From UBA1738 sp964388835 (GTDB lineage Bacteria > Bacillota > Clostridia > UBA1381): 38,277 nt of DNA. The stretch is taken from positions 1 to 38,277 of the forward strand of contig CAYMBZ010000010.1 in NCBI GenBank assembly GCA_964388835.1, in the 5' to 3' direction. Each line of letters opens with the position of its first letter. Position 1 is the first letter of the stretch. The translations under genes and the position numbers were made by a program. Below, one piece after another: positions 7,604-15,968 of the stretch. Below the pieces are notes generated by a model. That model saw only the letters and a list, made by a program, of their open reading frames with translations, was not told the DNA's origin and made no database searches.

Positions 7604-9019
7604 TTAAGCTTTCTCCAAAGTAAAGGTGAAAGTTGTTTTCATTTTATCTTTATCCGCATCAGTGCTTGAGACGGAAATTTTCTGCGAATGAAGATTTATA
7701 ATATTTTTAACAAAGGACAATCCCAATCCGGCGCCGCCCTTATCTCTGCCGCGGGATTTGTCGGATTTATAGAATCTGTCAAAAATATGCGGCAAATCCT
7801 CTTTGCTTATTCCCGTGCCGTAATTGATAATTTCGGTATTTACGCGCCGATTGCTTTCATATACGCGAATGGTCAGCGTTTCGCCCTTACTGCTGAATTT
7901 TACCGCATTGTCAAGCAGATTTATTATGACACGTTTTATCGCATCATAGTCCGCCAGAACATTTATGGTGTCATTTTCAAACCACACATCTACCTGCAGA
8001 TTTTTGCTGTCAATTTTCTGTTCTGCGCCGATAATGCACAGGCGGATTGCTTCGTTTATGTCGAACTTCCGCATGGTCAGCTTATATTCCGGTGAGGTCA
8101 TCTTTGTCATCTCAAACATTTCGTTTGTAAGCCTTGCAAGACGTGTGGATTCCTCAAGAACAATCTCCAAATATTCACGCTCGCGCTCCTTTGGCACCGT
8201 CCCGTCCAATATTCCCTGAACAAACCCCGAGATTGAAGTCATCGGCGTGCGCAGTTCATGTGAAATATCCGAAACAAAGCTGGCGCGCATTTCCTCCAGC
8301 CTTTCAAGAGAATCCGCCATGTAATTGAAACTTGATGCAAGCTGAGAAATTTCGTCCCCGGTTGTTACGGTAACACGCTTGTCAAACTTTCCCGAAGCCA
8401 TCTCCAAAACCGCACTGTTGATTTCCTTAAGGGGGCGGCATATGCGCCTGGATTCCCAAAAAACAAGGCAAAGCGAAATGAACATCGCAGCAAGCAATGC
8501 CATAAATATCATAGTTGAAAAATCCAACACAGTACTTCGCATTATCCCCGGCGGCCAATAGTAAAAAATCCCGCCGATAACGGAATTGCCGTAATGAATA
8601 GGAATTCCTATAACATACATGCGCCTGGACATATTCATATCCGGTACAGTGACACTGCCGCGGAATATCTCACCGTCAAGAACTTTTTCAACGTTTTTTT
8701 TCTGAACGTTATACTGCCTGCCGGATGCGGCAAATACGTTTCCTCCGCCGTTTACAACAACAATATCGGCTTCAACCATAAGTGACCAAGAGGCAAGCAT
8801 GGATTCATACAATCGCCGATTTTTCGCATCGAAATCCCCCATCGCCATTGCGGATGTGAGGTATTCTATACTGCTGGATGCTTTTTTCGCGGAATTAAAT
8901 CTTTCGTCCATAACGTATTTGTTCAAAAAGCCGAACATGGATACCGAAACGGTTGCCACTACGAAAAATATAATAGCGGTGCTCGTCCAAAAAAGGCGGT
9001 TAAATATTGTTTTAAACAT
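7604..9019 (-). CDS. Membrane sensor histidine kinase (HAMP, HisKA, HATPase)
   Basis: This 471-residue kinase has transmembrane helices at about 11-33 and 166-188 that enclose an extracytoplasmic sensor domain of about 130 residues. A HAMP linker (about 187-240), the phosphoacceptor box SHELRTP with His254, and an ATPase domain with N box NLLDNAVKFS, DRFYKSD and GGAGLGLSFV follow. It phosphorylates the response regulator encoded three bases upstream in the same operon. The sensor domain contains no motif that names its signal. The layout resembles the PhoR/VanS/ResE-type group. The trxB gene downstream hints at a redox or envelope-stress output, but this is an inference from position only. 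Confidence 0.92.
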   Translation of the reverse strand: MFKTIFNRLFWTSTAIIFFVVATVSVSMFGFLNKYVMDERFNSAKKASSSIEYLTSAMAMGDFDAKNRRLYESMLASWSLMVEADIVVVNGGGNVFAASGRQYNVQKKNVEKVLDGEIFRGSVTVPDMNMSRRMYVIGIPIHYGNSVIGGIFYYWPPGIMRSTVLDFSTMIFMALLAAMFISLCLVFWESRRICRPLKEINSAVLEMASGKFDKRVTVTTGDEISQLASSFNYMADSLERLEEMRASFVSDISHELRTPMTSISGFVQGILDGTVPKEREREYLEIVLEESTRLARLTNEMFEMTKMTSPEYKLTMRKFDINEAIRLCIIGAEQKIDSKNLQVDVWFENDTINVLADYDAIKRVIINLLDNAVKFSSKGETLTIRVYESNRRVNTEIINYGTGISKEDLPHIFDRFYKSDKSRGRDKGGAGLGLSFVKNIINLHSQKISVSSTDADKDKMKTTFTFTLEKA

Positions 9020-9022
9020 TAT

Positions 9023-9718
9023 TTACACCTGCTTTTTTACTTCAAACTTGTAGCCCACCCCCCATACGGTTTTAAGTTGCCAATCACTTTCGGCGCCCTC
9101 CAGCTTTTCGCGCAGACGCTTTATATGCACATCCACCGTTCTTGAATCTCCGAAATAGTCAAATCCCCATACCTCTTCCAAAAGCTGTTCTCTTGTGTAA
9201 ACTCTGTTGGGATTTGATGCCAGAAAATACAAAAGCTCAATTTCCTTAGGCGGTGCGTCCACCTGTTCTCCGCATATTTTCATTTCGTAATTTTCAATAT
9301 TTATCGACAAGTTCGTGAAACTTACCTCTTTTGATGGTGCGGCATGCTCCGCCGGCTCGCTTCTGCGCAAAACCGCTTTAACGCGTGCAACAAGTTCCTT
9401 CGCCTCAAAAGGCTTTGTCATATAATCGTCCGCGCCGAGCTCTAACCCCAAAACTTTGTCAAATGTGTCGGATTTTGCGGTCAGCATAATAATCGGAACG
9501 GAGGAAGTTTTGCGTATTTCGCGGCACACCTGCCAGCCATCCGTTTCCGGGAGCATAATATCAAGAATAATCAAATCGGGATTTTGCGATTTAAACTGTT
9601 CTATCGCTTCATTTCCGCTGTAGGCACAGATTGCGCCGAAGCCTTCCTTTTCAAGATACAGACGTATCAGTTCAACAATATTTCTTTCGTCATCAACAAT
9701 AAGAATTTTGTTATTCAT
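9023..9718 (-). CDS. OmpR/PhoB-family response regulator
   Basis: This 231-residue DNA-binding regulator has an N-terminal receiver domain with the acidic pair DD at 9-10, phosphoacceptor Asp53 (LIILDIMLP) and Lys in LTAK at about 102, followed by a C-terminal winged helix (about 130-228) with the typical TVDVHIKRLREKLE recognition helix. Partner of the kinase encoded next to it. Its translation start is unusual: the nearest strong ribosome site, GGGAGG, is 23 bases upstream with a perfect palindrome between them, and a short upstream ORF overlaps the start. Confidence 0.94.
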   Translation of the reverse strand: MNNKILIVDDERNIVELIRLYLEKEGFGAICAYSGNEAIEQFKSQNPDLIILDIMLPETDGWQVCREIRKTSSVPIIMLTAKSDTFDKVLGLELGADDYMTKPFEAKELVARVKAVLRRSEPAEHAAPSKEVSFTNLSINIENYEMKICGEQVDAPPKEIELLYFLASNPNRVYTREQLLEEVWGFDYFGDSRTVDVHIKRLREKLEGAESDWQLKTVWGVGYKFEVKKQV

Positions 9719-9752
9719 AGCGTTTGCGGGAAATTCCCGCGCCTCCCTTCAT
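9711..9752 (-). CDS. Possible 13-residue leader peptide overlapping the response-regulator start
   Basis: On the minus strand an ATG at 9752 has GGAG eight bases before it and opens a 13-codon frame (MKGGAGISRKRYE) that stops at 9711-9713, so it overlaps the regulator ATG (9716-9718). Ribosomes finishing this frame would stop right beside the regulator start, which could couple the two. The second and following codons also form the GGGAGG site and the hairpin stem. Coding is unproven. Confidence 0.35.
   Translation of the reverse strand: MKGGAGISRKRYE
9726..9747 (-). promoter_or_regulatory. Shine-Dalgarno separated from the start codon by a hairpin
   Basis: GGGAGG (9742-9747, minus strand) is followed directly by the palindrome GCGGGAATTTCCCGC (9726-9740), then seven bases and the response-regulator ATG. 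Linear spacing is 23 bases, too long; if the palindrome folds, it is looped out and eight bases remain, which is near ideal. Confidence 0.5.
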
Positions 9753-9773
9753 AAAAGTTTCTCCATTAAAAGG

Positions 9774-9803
9774 ATTATACCACAAATCGGTGTAAAAATG
9801 CAA
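9774..9803 (-). promoter_or_regulatory. Promoter of the regulator-kinase-trxB operon
   Basis: On the minus strand TTGCAT (9798-9803) and TATAAT (9774-9779) are separated by 18 bases, about 55 bases before the response-regulator start. The -10 region reads GGTATAAT. Confidence 0.7.
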
Positions 9804-9851
9804 GTATTTAGACATTCTTTCGATATATTATGAGTATATTTTTGAAAAAAC

Positions 9852-9890
9852 AAAAAATCGCACCTCACAAAGCATGAAGTGTGATTTTTT
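9852..9890 (-). terminator. Terminator after the alpha-galactosidase gene
   Basis: On the minus strand AAAATCACACTTCA pairs with TGAGGTGCGATTTT through a stem of about 13 pairs with one mismatch, followed by further T residues. It lies about 50 bases past the stop codon and ends the carbohydrate locus. Confidence 0.8.
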
Positions 9891-9935
9891 ATTCCGATTA
9901 TCATAATACCCTTCTATTTCTCTATATTAAAGGTT

Positions 9936-11954
9936 TCACATAACTTCCACAATCACCGCGGTGCATTTTTCGGGAAGCCGTATATTCAGTTTATTGTCTT
10001 TGCATGCTACCTCCGCCGCAGTATTTCGCGGATAAAGTATTTTTGCCGATGTGCAGTCAACAGTGATTTGCACATCGATATCTTTTTCCTCCGCACCGCA
10101 AACCAGAATACGTTTGCAGTTTTTATACTCAAAGCCCACGCATATTGTTCCGCCGTTACGATTCGGAAAGCCTATGGGATAAAACGGCACCGACTCCGCA
10201 ATTTCTCCTCTTATGCCCTTGTAAAGCTCGACACCGTCCTTTATCGCCGAAATCTCCTTTTCGCCCAAATCAAGTATCTGTCCGCTCAAATACAGCCTTT
10301 GAAGCAACGCATTCGCTATATTCTCTTCAACCAATCCAAGGCTGTCGGTTTTTAAGGGGTATGCCCATATGGCCGCCTGCTCCGGAAGTACCGCAGTAGG
10401 CGCCGTCGCCGCAATATATGCAGTCTTTGCTACCTCCTCCTGGTCGGTTACCGATTGTATATGATGCTCTTTGAGCATTGCGTAATCCATTCTGAGCCCG
10501 CCGCTTGAGCAGTTTTCCAAAATAAGCTTCGGATATTTTTCCTTTATCTCGCGAATCCAATCAAGATATGCACGATTGTGTTCCAAAAGTCCGTCTCCGA
10601 AGCTGTCCGAATCAATTTCGGTACCCGCTCCCGGAGTTATGTTGTAATCAAATTTGATGTACTCGGCACCGTATTCTTCAACCACACGCTTAACCGTTTC
10701 GGTTGCAAAGGCGCGAACCTTTTCATTTCTGAAATCGAACTGATATCTGCCCCTGTTTACAATTCTTTTTCCGTGCCTTACAAAGAAGCAATCATCATCA
10801 AATTGATTCAGTATAGGGCAATTTACGCCCATAACCTCGATTTCAAGCCATATTCCCGGGGACATACCCTTGTTCTTAATATAGTCAAACACATACTTTA
10901 TCCCATTTGGAAAACGTTTACGCTCTTCTTTCCATTCACCTACGGTTTCCCACCATGTTCCGTCCGCATACCAGCCGGCATCCATACAATAGTATTCGCA
11001 CCCCAACTCCGCCGCTTTGTCTATCATAGGAAGCATTTTTTCCTCTGTCGGGTCTGCCCATAGACAATGCATATAATCGTTAAATATTACCGGGAGCTTT
11101 TTATTCTCTTCATTGTTTACAAATATTTTTCTTCTGTATCGTGTCATCGCACACAATGCATCATCGAAGTCGTCTCCGATACAAACACACGCCCCTACGC
11201 CTTCAAAGCTTTCGCCCGGTACAAGTTCCTTATACCAGAAATTGTCTTGTTCATTAGGTCCCGACATTTTAAGATACAGCTTATAGTCGATATCGCCTAT
11301 CTCCCACTGCCAGGAGCCGTTATTTTCAATCTGCCACAAAAGTGCACCCTCACTGCTTGTGAGCGCACCCATCGGAAGATATTCCTTTGCCGAGCACACT
11401 CCTGTGTTTGATACGGAGATTCTCTTTGTTGTCTGAAATCTGTATCGCTTCATTCCGAGCATCTCGGGGCTGAATTCCTCCCAATCGGTTTCACTGCACC
11501 ATGAATTGTTCGGAATAAGCACTTTCATATTCTCCCCGGACAAGCCGGTATATGAAAATGAAGATATGTAATCAATTCCCACCGGCTCATCCGAAACATT
11601 TGTAATGGTTTTCCATGAACGCACGGCAGAAATTCCGCTGTAAAACTGATAGTGAACGATAACGTCGATTTTTCCGTTTGTCAGGAAAAATTCCAGCTTG
11701 TTTCCGTACTCGTTTTCGTAATAATCATGCCTTTGATATTTGAGGCTTTTGCTTTCCGATTCCTCAACATGCTTTGCTCCGAATCTGCCGTCCGTCATGC
11801 CCCCACACACGCCCACATCCGAAATAAGGCATACTTCGGTAAACTTATTTTCATCCGAAATAGGCACTGCCGCAAAATGCTTCAGTGCCACATTGTTATT
11901 TTCGGTTATTTCAAAAATCACAAACATATTGTTCTGTGAAAAATCCAAAATCAT
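9936..11954 (-). CDS. Alpha-galactosidase, GH36 family
   Basis: This 672-residue enzyme should release terminal alpha-linked galactose from oligosaccharides. It has an N-terminal beta-sandwich (about 1-260), a catalytic barrel (about 290-570) and a C-terminal beta domain. The nucleophile is expected at Asp436 in YIKFDYN, and the acid/base at Asp490 in the ENCSSGGLRMD motif, both in GH36 positions; WxxDAGWY precedes them. There is no signal peptide, so it works in the cytoplasm on imported oligomers. AAAGGAG lies eight bases before the start. It has its own consensus promoter at 11990-12018 in addition to possible read-through from the regulator gene 84 bases upstream. It is the clearest clue that the locus targets a galactose-containing glycan. 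Confidence 0.9.
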   Translation of the reverse strand: MILDFSQNNMFVIFEITENNNVALKHFAAVPISDENKFTEVCLISDVGVCGGMTDGRFGAKHVEESESKSLKYQRHDYYENEYGNKLEFFLTNGKIDVIVHYQFYSGISAVRSWKTITNVSDEPVGIDYISSFSYTGLSGENMKVLIPNNSWCSETDWEEFSPEMLGMKRYRFQTTKRISVSNTGVCSAKEYLPMGALTSSEGALLWQIENNGSWQWEIGDIDYKLYLKMSGPNEQDNFWYKELVPGESFEGVGACVCIGDDFDDALCAMTRYRRKIFVNNEENKKLPVIFNDYMHCLWADPTEEKMLPMIDKAAELGCEYYCMDAGWYADGTWWETVGEWKEERKRFPNGIKYVFDYIKNKGMSPGIWLEIEVMGVNCPILNQFDDDCFFVRHGKRIVNRGRYQFDFRNEKVRAFATETVKRVVEEYGAEYIKFDYNITPGAGTEIDSDSFGDGLLEHNRAYLDWIREIKEKYPKLILENCSSGGLRMDYAMLKEHHIQSVTDQEEVAKTAYIAATAPTAVLPEQAAIWAYPLKTDSLGLVEENIANALLQRLYLSGQILDLGEKEISAIKDGVELYKGIRGEIAESVPFYPIGFPNRNGGTICVGFEYKNCKRILVCGAEEKDIDVQITVDCTSAKILYPRNTAAEVACKDNKLNIRLPEKCTAVIVEVM

Positions 11955-11989
11955 AGGTCTTTCTCCTTTGTATAAAGCTTTCTGCTTGC

Positions 11990-12018
11990 ATTATATAACA
12001 AATTAAACTATATTTCAA
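11990..12018 (-). promoter_or_regulatory. Promoter of the alpha-galactosidase gene
   Basis: On the minus strand TTGAAA (12013-12018) and TATAAT (11990-11995) are separated by exactly 17 bases, 36 bases before the start codon. It allows expression independent of the long upstream operon. Confidence 0.75.
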
Positions 12019-12038
12019 GCCTTTTTGATTATTTCACC

Positions 12039-14342
12039 TTATTCCTCGTTTTCCCGATACTTTCCCGGAGTTATACCCATATATTTTTTAAAGCTTCTTA
12101 TAAATACGTTCGCATTTATATATCCGACTTTCTCCGCAACCTCGCCGATTTTTTTACCCTCTTTCAAAAGTGCCACGGCTTCCTCCGCCCTTACCTTATG
12201 AATGGTATTTAATATACTGTCCCCCGTATATTCCTTAAACACCTTTGAAATATAGTTCCTCGATACGCCTAAAAGATCTGCAATAATTGCAACATTCAAT
12301 TCCGTATTGGCATAATCCAGCCTGATATATTCCATGACTTTTTCTGCCAAACGCTCCTTATTATCGGTTTTTTGACTATTAATTCTATCACACATCTTTT
12401 CTGTCAAACCTTCAAAATATTTTTCCGTCATATATGCTCTTTTTACTCCCGAGACATCATGAAAAACGTCTATTCTTTCATCAAAAATATCATTTTGAAT
12501 AAGTATATCCTCATAAAGTTTTGCAAGCTCCATGACAAAACAGCGCACCATCTCCACCGACAAATTCCTGTTTTTCAGATTTCTTTCATAAAGCTGCCTG
12601 ATAACATCTTTTACCTCATGCTTATTTCCGGCAAGCAGATTCGCCGTAAGCTGTTGTTTCTGAAACATCGTTATTTCGTATACATCCGTCATTTCGCGGC
12701 ATCTTTCCCACACGGCAACTCTACCCTTTTCAAGCACATAAGTGTATGGAATCGCTTCAAGAGCGGTATTGTACGATTTCACAATATCGGAGTATTCATT
12801 CACCGTTTTTCCGATTGAAAATACCGCCTCAATCATAAACTTATCGCACAAGCTGTCCGCAACTTGCATTGCTATTGCATTAATTTCCTTTTCGAACTCA
12901 CTATGTCCGTATCCGCCGCTCCCTGCAAGAATAACAACCTTTTTATTTACATATGTGCTGATAACCTTATATTCCTCTTCAATATATTCCGACAGCACAT
13001 TTTGAATAATAAATGCGGCATCCTTTTCCTTGCTTTCCTTGTCCGCTGAAGCATACTCCGTGTCGGAATAAAGTCTGCTGCAATCCTCCACTTCACAGCA
13101 CAAAACACAGAATTTATCGGAATTCATGTACTCTTTAATCCGCAAAACGTCGCTTTGCTCGAATTTGCTTTCGGTGATAATCCTCAAAAGGGATGTACTT
13201 TGGTACATATCACTTATTTTTTCCATTTTATTCACAACCATATTATGGTCGTTCATATAATGTTCAAAAAAGCTGTCTATATTGTTCAAATTAATGTTTT
13301 CATCGGCATGAACCTTTCCCACCAGCTTATTGCCCACATTTATTATACTTCCGTAATTATTTTTTATGAAATTCAATATAAGCCTCATTCCCGCAAGGAA
13401 AATCACAGCCATGCTTATTACAACAACAATCATACCGAGCATGGTAATTTTGTTGTATTCCCACATTGGAATTGCCGCAACATACAGCCAATCGTTCTGG
13501 GCAGAGCGCACGCATACATTTATCTTTCCGCGTCGTCTTATTGTGGCACTGTCGCGCGTTCCCATTTTTTTGAGAATATATCCGCTGTTTATGCGTGACA
13601 CATCTCCGCTACAGACAACGCTTCCGTCCGGTGTAACGGCATAAAGCTCCATACCGGAAATTGCCGTTTTGGTTCCCTCGGGCAAAGTAAACTTATCCAC
13701 ATTCATTCTTATAACAACCGCTGCCGGAAAATAATGCTCGGACTTATTGATATAGCCTATATCATTTCCCGAAAGTGGCGATATATACTCTATAAATCTT
13801 ACACTATCTCCCGCCGCGTTGTGTACTATGCGAAACTGCTCACTTATACAATCCTCAAGTGTACTTTTCCAAATACCCGCATCTATATCTGTATCGACAT
13901 AGTAATAGCCGACCACATCTTCAACCTGTCCGCGCCCCTGTGCCGAAACCGCAAGACCTGTATTTATGTTGTAAACAAAAATATTGTCGATGTCATACGA
14001 ATTTTGACAGGTATAATTCAGCATTTCGATTGTATTTTTCAGCTCATAGCTGTTTTCCGCGGCAATTTGGCTGTCGAAAATCGGCTTTATGCCGTCATTC
14101 CCGTTTATTTGAAGTGATATCTGACGTGCAGTTTCCACAAGATCATCTATGTTTATTCTTGCATTTTCCGCAACACTTAAACCGAATTTGTTTGTTACGT
14201 TCGAAATCGAATTCAAAAGCATAAATTCCACTATAAAGCTTATAACTATAGGTACTATGAGAATTATTATATGTGACAAGAGTATATCCTCTTTCATTCC
14301 TCGATTTTTTATAATCTCCATCGTTTTTTTCAGCATAATCAT
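12039..14342 (-). CDS. Membrane-anchored AraC-family regulator with extracellular sensor
   Basis: This 767-residue protein has transmembrane helices at about 22-44 and 300-325 that flank an extracellular region of about 255 residues, probably a double-Cache-type sensor. A cytoplasmic linker of about 330 residues follows, then a C-terminal AraC DNA-binding domain (about 665-767) with two helix-turn-helix motifs: IADLLGVSRNYISKVFKEYT and IGEVAEKVGYINANVFIRSF. The protein can thus read an outside signal and control DNA directly, as in the YesN-like one-component regulators of Firmicutes glycan loci. It lies between the ADP-ribosylglycohydrolase-like gene and the galactosidase gene and is the likely regulator of the locus. 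ATG 14336 is an equally possible start, with AAAGG ten bases upstream. Confidence 0.88.
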   Translation of the reverse strand: MIMLKKTMEIIKNRGMKEDILLSHIIILIVPIVISFIVEFMLLNSISNVTNKFGLSVAENARINIDDLVETARQISLQINGNDGIKPIFDSQIAAENSYELKNTIEMLNYTCQNSYDIDNIFVYNINTGLAVSAQGRGQVEDVVGYYYVDTDIDAGIWKSTLEDCISEQFRIVHNAAGDSVRFIEYISPLSGNDIGYINKSEHYFPAAVVIRMNVDKFTLPEGTKTAISGMELYAVTPDGSVVCSGDVSRINSGYILKKMGTRDSATIRRRGKINVCVRSAQNDWLYVAAIPMWEYNKITMLGMIVVVISMAVIFLAGMRLILNFIKNNYGSIINVGNKLVGKVHADENINLNNIDSFFEHYMNDHNMVVNKMEKISDMYQSTSLLRIITESKFEQSDVLRIKEYMNSDKFCVLCCEVEDCSRLYSDTEYASADKESKEKDAAFIIQNVLSEYIEEEYKVISTYVNKKVVILAGSGGYGHSEFEKEINAIAMQVADSLCDKFMIEAVFSIGKTVNEYSDIVKSYNTALEAIPYTYVLEKGRVAVWERCREMTDVYEITMFQKQQLTANLLAGNKHEVKDVIRQLYERNLKNRNLSVEMVRCFVMELAKLYEDILIQNDIFDERIDVFHDVSGVKRAYMTEKYFEGLTEKMCDRINSQKTDNKERLAEKVMEYIRLDYANTELNVAIIADLLGVSRNYISKVFKEYTGDSILNTIHKVRAEEAVALLKEGKKIGEVAEKVGYINANVFIRSFKKYMGITPGKYRENEE

Positions 14343-14460
14343 TTATCCTTTTTACTATCAATCTTTTAAAATCATTTTTCGCTGATGCTCGGTTATGCAC
14401 AGACTATCAATTCTTGGCGAAATTCCGTTTCAGAAAGATCGTTATGCCACTATCTTAAAA

Positions 14461-15948
14461 TCAGCCCATAATTACTACCGGCAAATATATATGCTCCGCG
14501 TGCAAATCGCCCCACACCTCAACGATAATGCGGTTTAGCCGTTCTACCTTCTCGCCCGCTTTAAGCTTAACCTTCACGCCGCTCCAATTATACGCCGTTC
14601 TGTCAAGAAGCATGCCATGCGGGCCCTCTACGCTCCATCCCTCGGGCATATGATATTTAAAATACAAGTTCTGAGTCTGGTGTGACAGCGGATAAAATCT
14701 CAATTGCATATCGATTTCACCCAATGCGCATATCTCAGGCGCGCTTTCGAACTCTGCTCTCGCCTCGATTGCAGTGCTGTGCGCATCATATGACAAGCCC
14801 GTTCTGTTATAAATACGGCTTGCAACTATATCTTTTTTCAGATTTTCCATATGACGCTCATCAAATTCCGCCGCGCCGTCCGTAAACTCAAAATCATACG
14901 GTTCCATAAGGTACAAGCCGTCCTCCTCAACAACAAGATTGAAATACTTGTTTGATGTAAAGGTTGAGGGAATAAGTCTCATAATTCTGTCCGTCAGCTC
15001 ACTGCAAGTTGTCGGGCAAGTATTATATGACAAGTTTGGATGCGATACGGAGCAGGTAACAATCTTATCGCCCACATATTCCCTAAGTTCGTTGTCTATC
15101 CCTTTAGTTCCGTAAAGAATTCCCATAATTGAGCCGACCGTTGCGCCTGTGCAATCGGTATCGTCTCCGCAGTTGATTGCAGAAATAATCGATTTTTTAA
15201 AGTCACCCTCACCGAAGAGAAGTCCCAAAATTACAAATCCCAGATTACACGGTGCCTGGAACCACCCCAAATCCTCACTGTCCTTAACAAGGATATTTCT
15301 TGCTTCTTCCAGGGTTTTTCCGTCATCATACGCCTTAATTGCAAGTTTTACGCTTCTTGCAACGCGGCAAGATTCGGGGATTTTTGCCAAACCTATTTCA
15401 ATTAATTCGCGAATATCACTTATGATAAACGCCGCGCTTTCAACCGCCGCGGTGAACATCTCCGCGTAAGTTCCCTCACTTACACCGTGATCAACTGCGG
15501 CATCGCTGTAGGCATACTTAATTGCAATGTCAGGAAATCCCGGCGCCAGACATGCCCACACCTCGGAACGTATCCATGCACCGTTTGAATTTTTCCACTG
15601 CGCATTGTTGTATTCCCCGCTCATCGGTGGAACTATTCCGCTCATCATATTTGCTTTTGCAACGCCGTATTCGTTCCAGTGCGGAGTTACAGCCTTAAGC
15701 CAATATTCGCCCAAAGTTAATGAATTTATATTATTAAGTCCCAAATCTTCCGCAGCACACAGCCAGACAAGTTGTAAATCCAGGTCGTCATTTGGCAGCG
15801 GCTCACCTTTTGGTGAATTAAAACCCTTTATATCCAACATTGTTCTGAATGACTCATACGGAGCTCCCATTGTTCCGCCGATATTTTTTCCTAACCAGCA
15901 GGCATAAATTTTATCTCTTACTTCTTCCTTGTTTATTTTTACTATCAT
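14461..15948 (-). CDS. ADP-ribosylglycohydrolase-fold enzyme with C-terminal extension
   Basis: This 495-residue cytoplasmic protein carries an ADP-ribosylglycohydrolase-type domain (about 1-320): an opening ACWLGKNIGGTMGAP, an acidic metal-type motif PNDDLDLQLVW and, near residue 261, CGDDTDCTGA, which matches the metal-binding DDTD signature of the family. Relatives close to sugar transporters in Firmicutes probably act on a glycosidic bond other than ADP-ribose; the substrate here is unknown. About 175 further residues form a beta-rich C-terminal domain that I do not recognise. ATG 15948 is chosen because GGGAGGA precedes it; ATG 15972 lies within the end of the upstream gene. It follows the beta-helix gene by 20 bases. 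Confidence 0.85.
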   Translation of the reverse strand: MIVKINKEEVRDKIYACWLGKNIGGTMGAPYESFRTMLDIKGFNSPKGEPLPNDDLDLQLVWLCAAEDLGLNNINSLTLGEYWLKAVTPHWNEYGVAKANMMSGIVPPMSGEYNNAQWKNSNGAWIRSEVWACLAPGFPDIAIKYAYSDAAVDHGVSEGTYAEMFTAAVESAAFIISDIRELIEIGLAKIPESCRVARSVKLAIKAYDDGKTLEEARNILVKDSEDLGWFQAPCNLGFVILGLLFGEGDFKKSIISAINCGDDTDCTGATVGSIMGILYGTKGIDNELREYVGDKIVTCSVSHPNLSYNTCPTTCSELTDRIMRLIPSTFTSNKYFNLVVEEDGLYLMEPYDFEFTDGAAEFDERHMENLKKDIVASRIYNRTGLSYDAHSTAIEARAEFESAPEICALGEIDMQLRFYPLSHQTQNLYFKYHMPEGWSVEGPHGMLLDRTAYNWSGVKVKLKAGEKVERLNRIIVEVWGDLHAEHIYLPVVIMG

Positions 15949-15968
15949 ATTTCTATCCTCCCTAAATA

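Noticed and set aside
10911..10925. cre-like sequence within the alpha-galactosidase gene (TGGAAAACGTTTACG)
   Set aside because: It deviates from consensus at key positions and lies deep inside coding sequence.
14143..14400. Open frame of 85 codons on the minus strand upstream of and inside the AraC regulator gene
   Set aside because: It overlaps the well-supported regulator in another frame and matches no known protein style.
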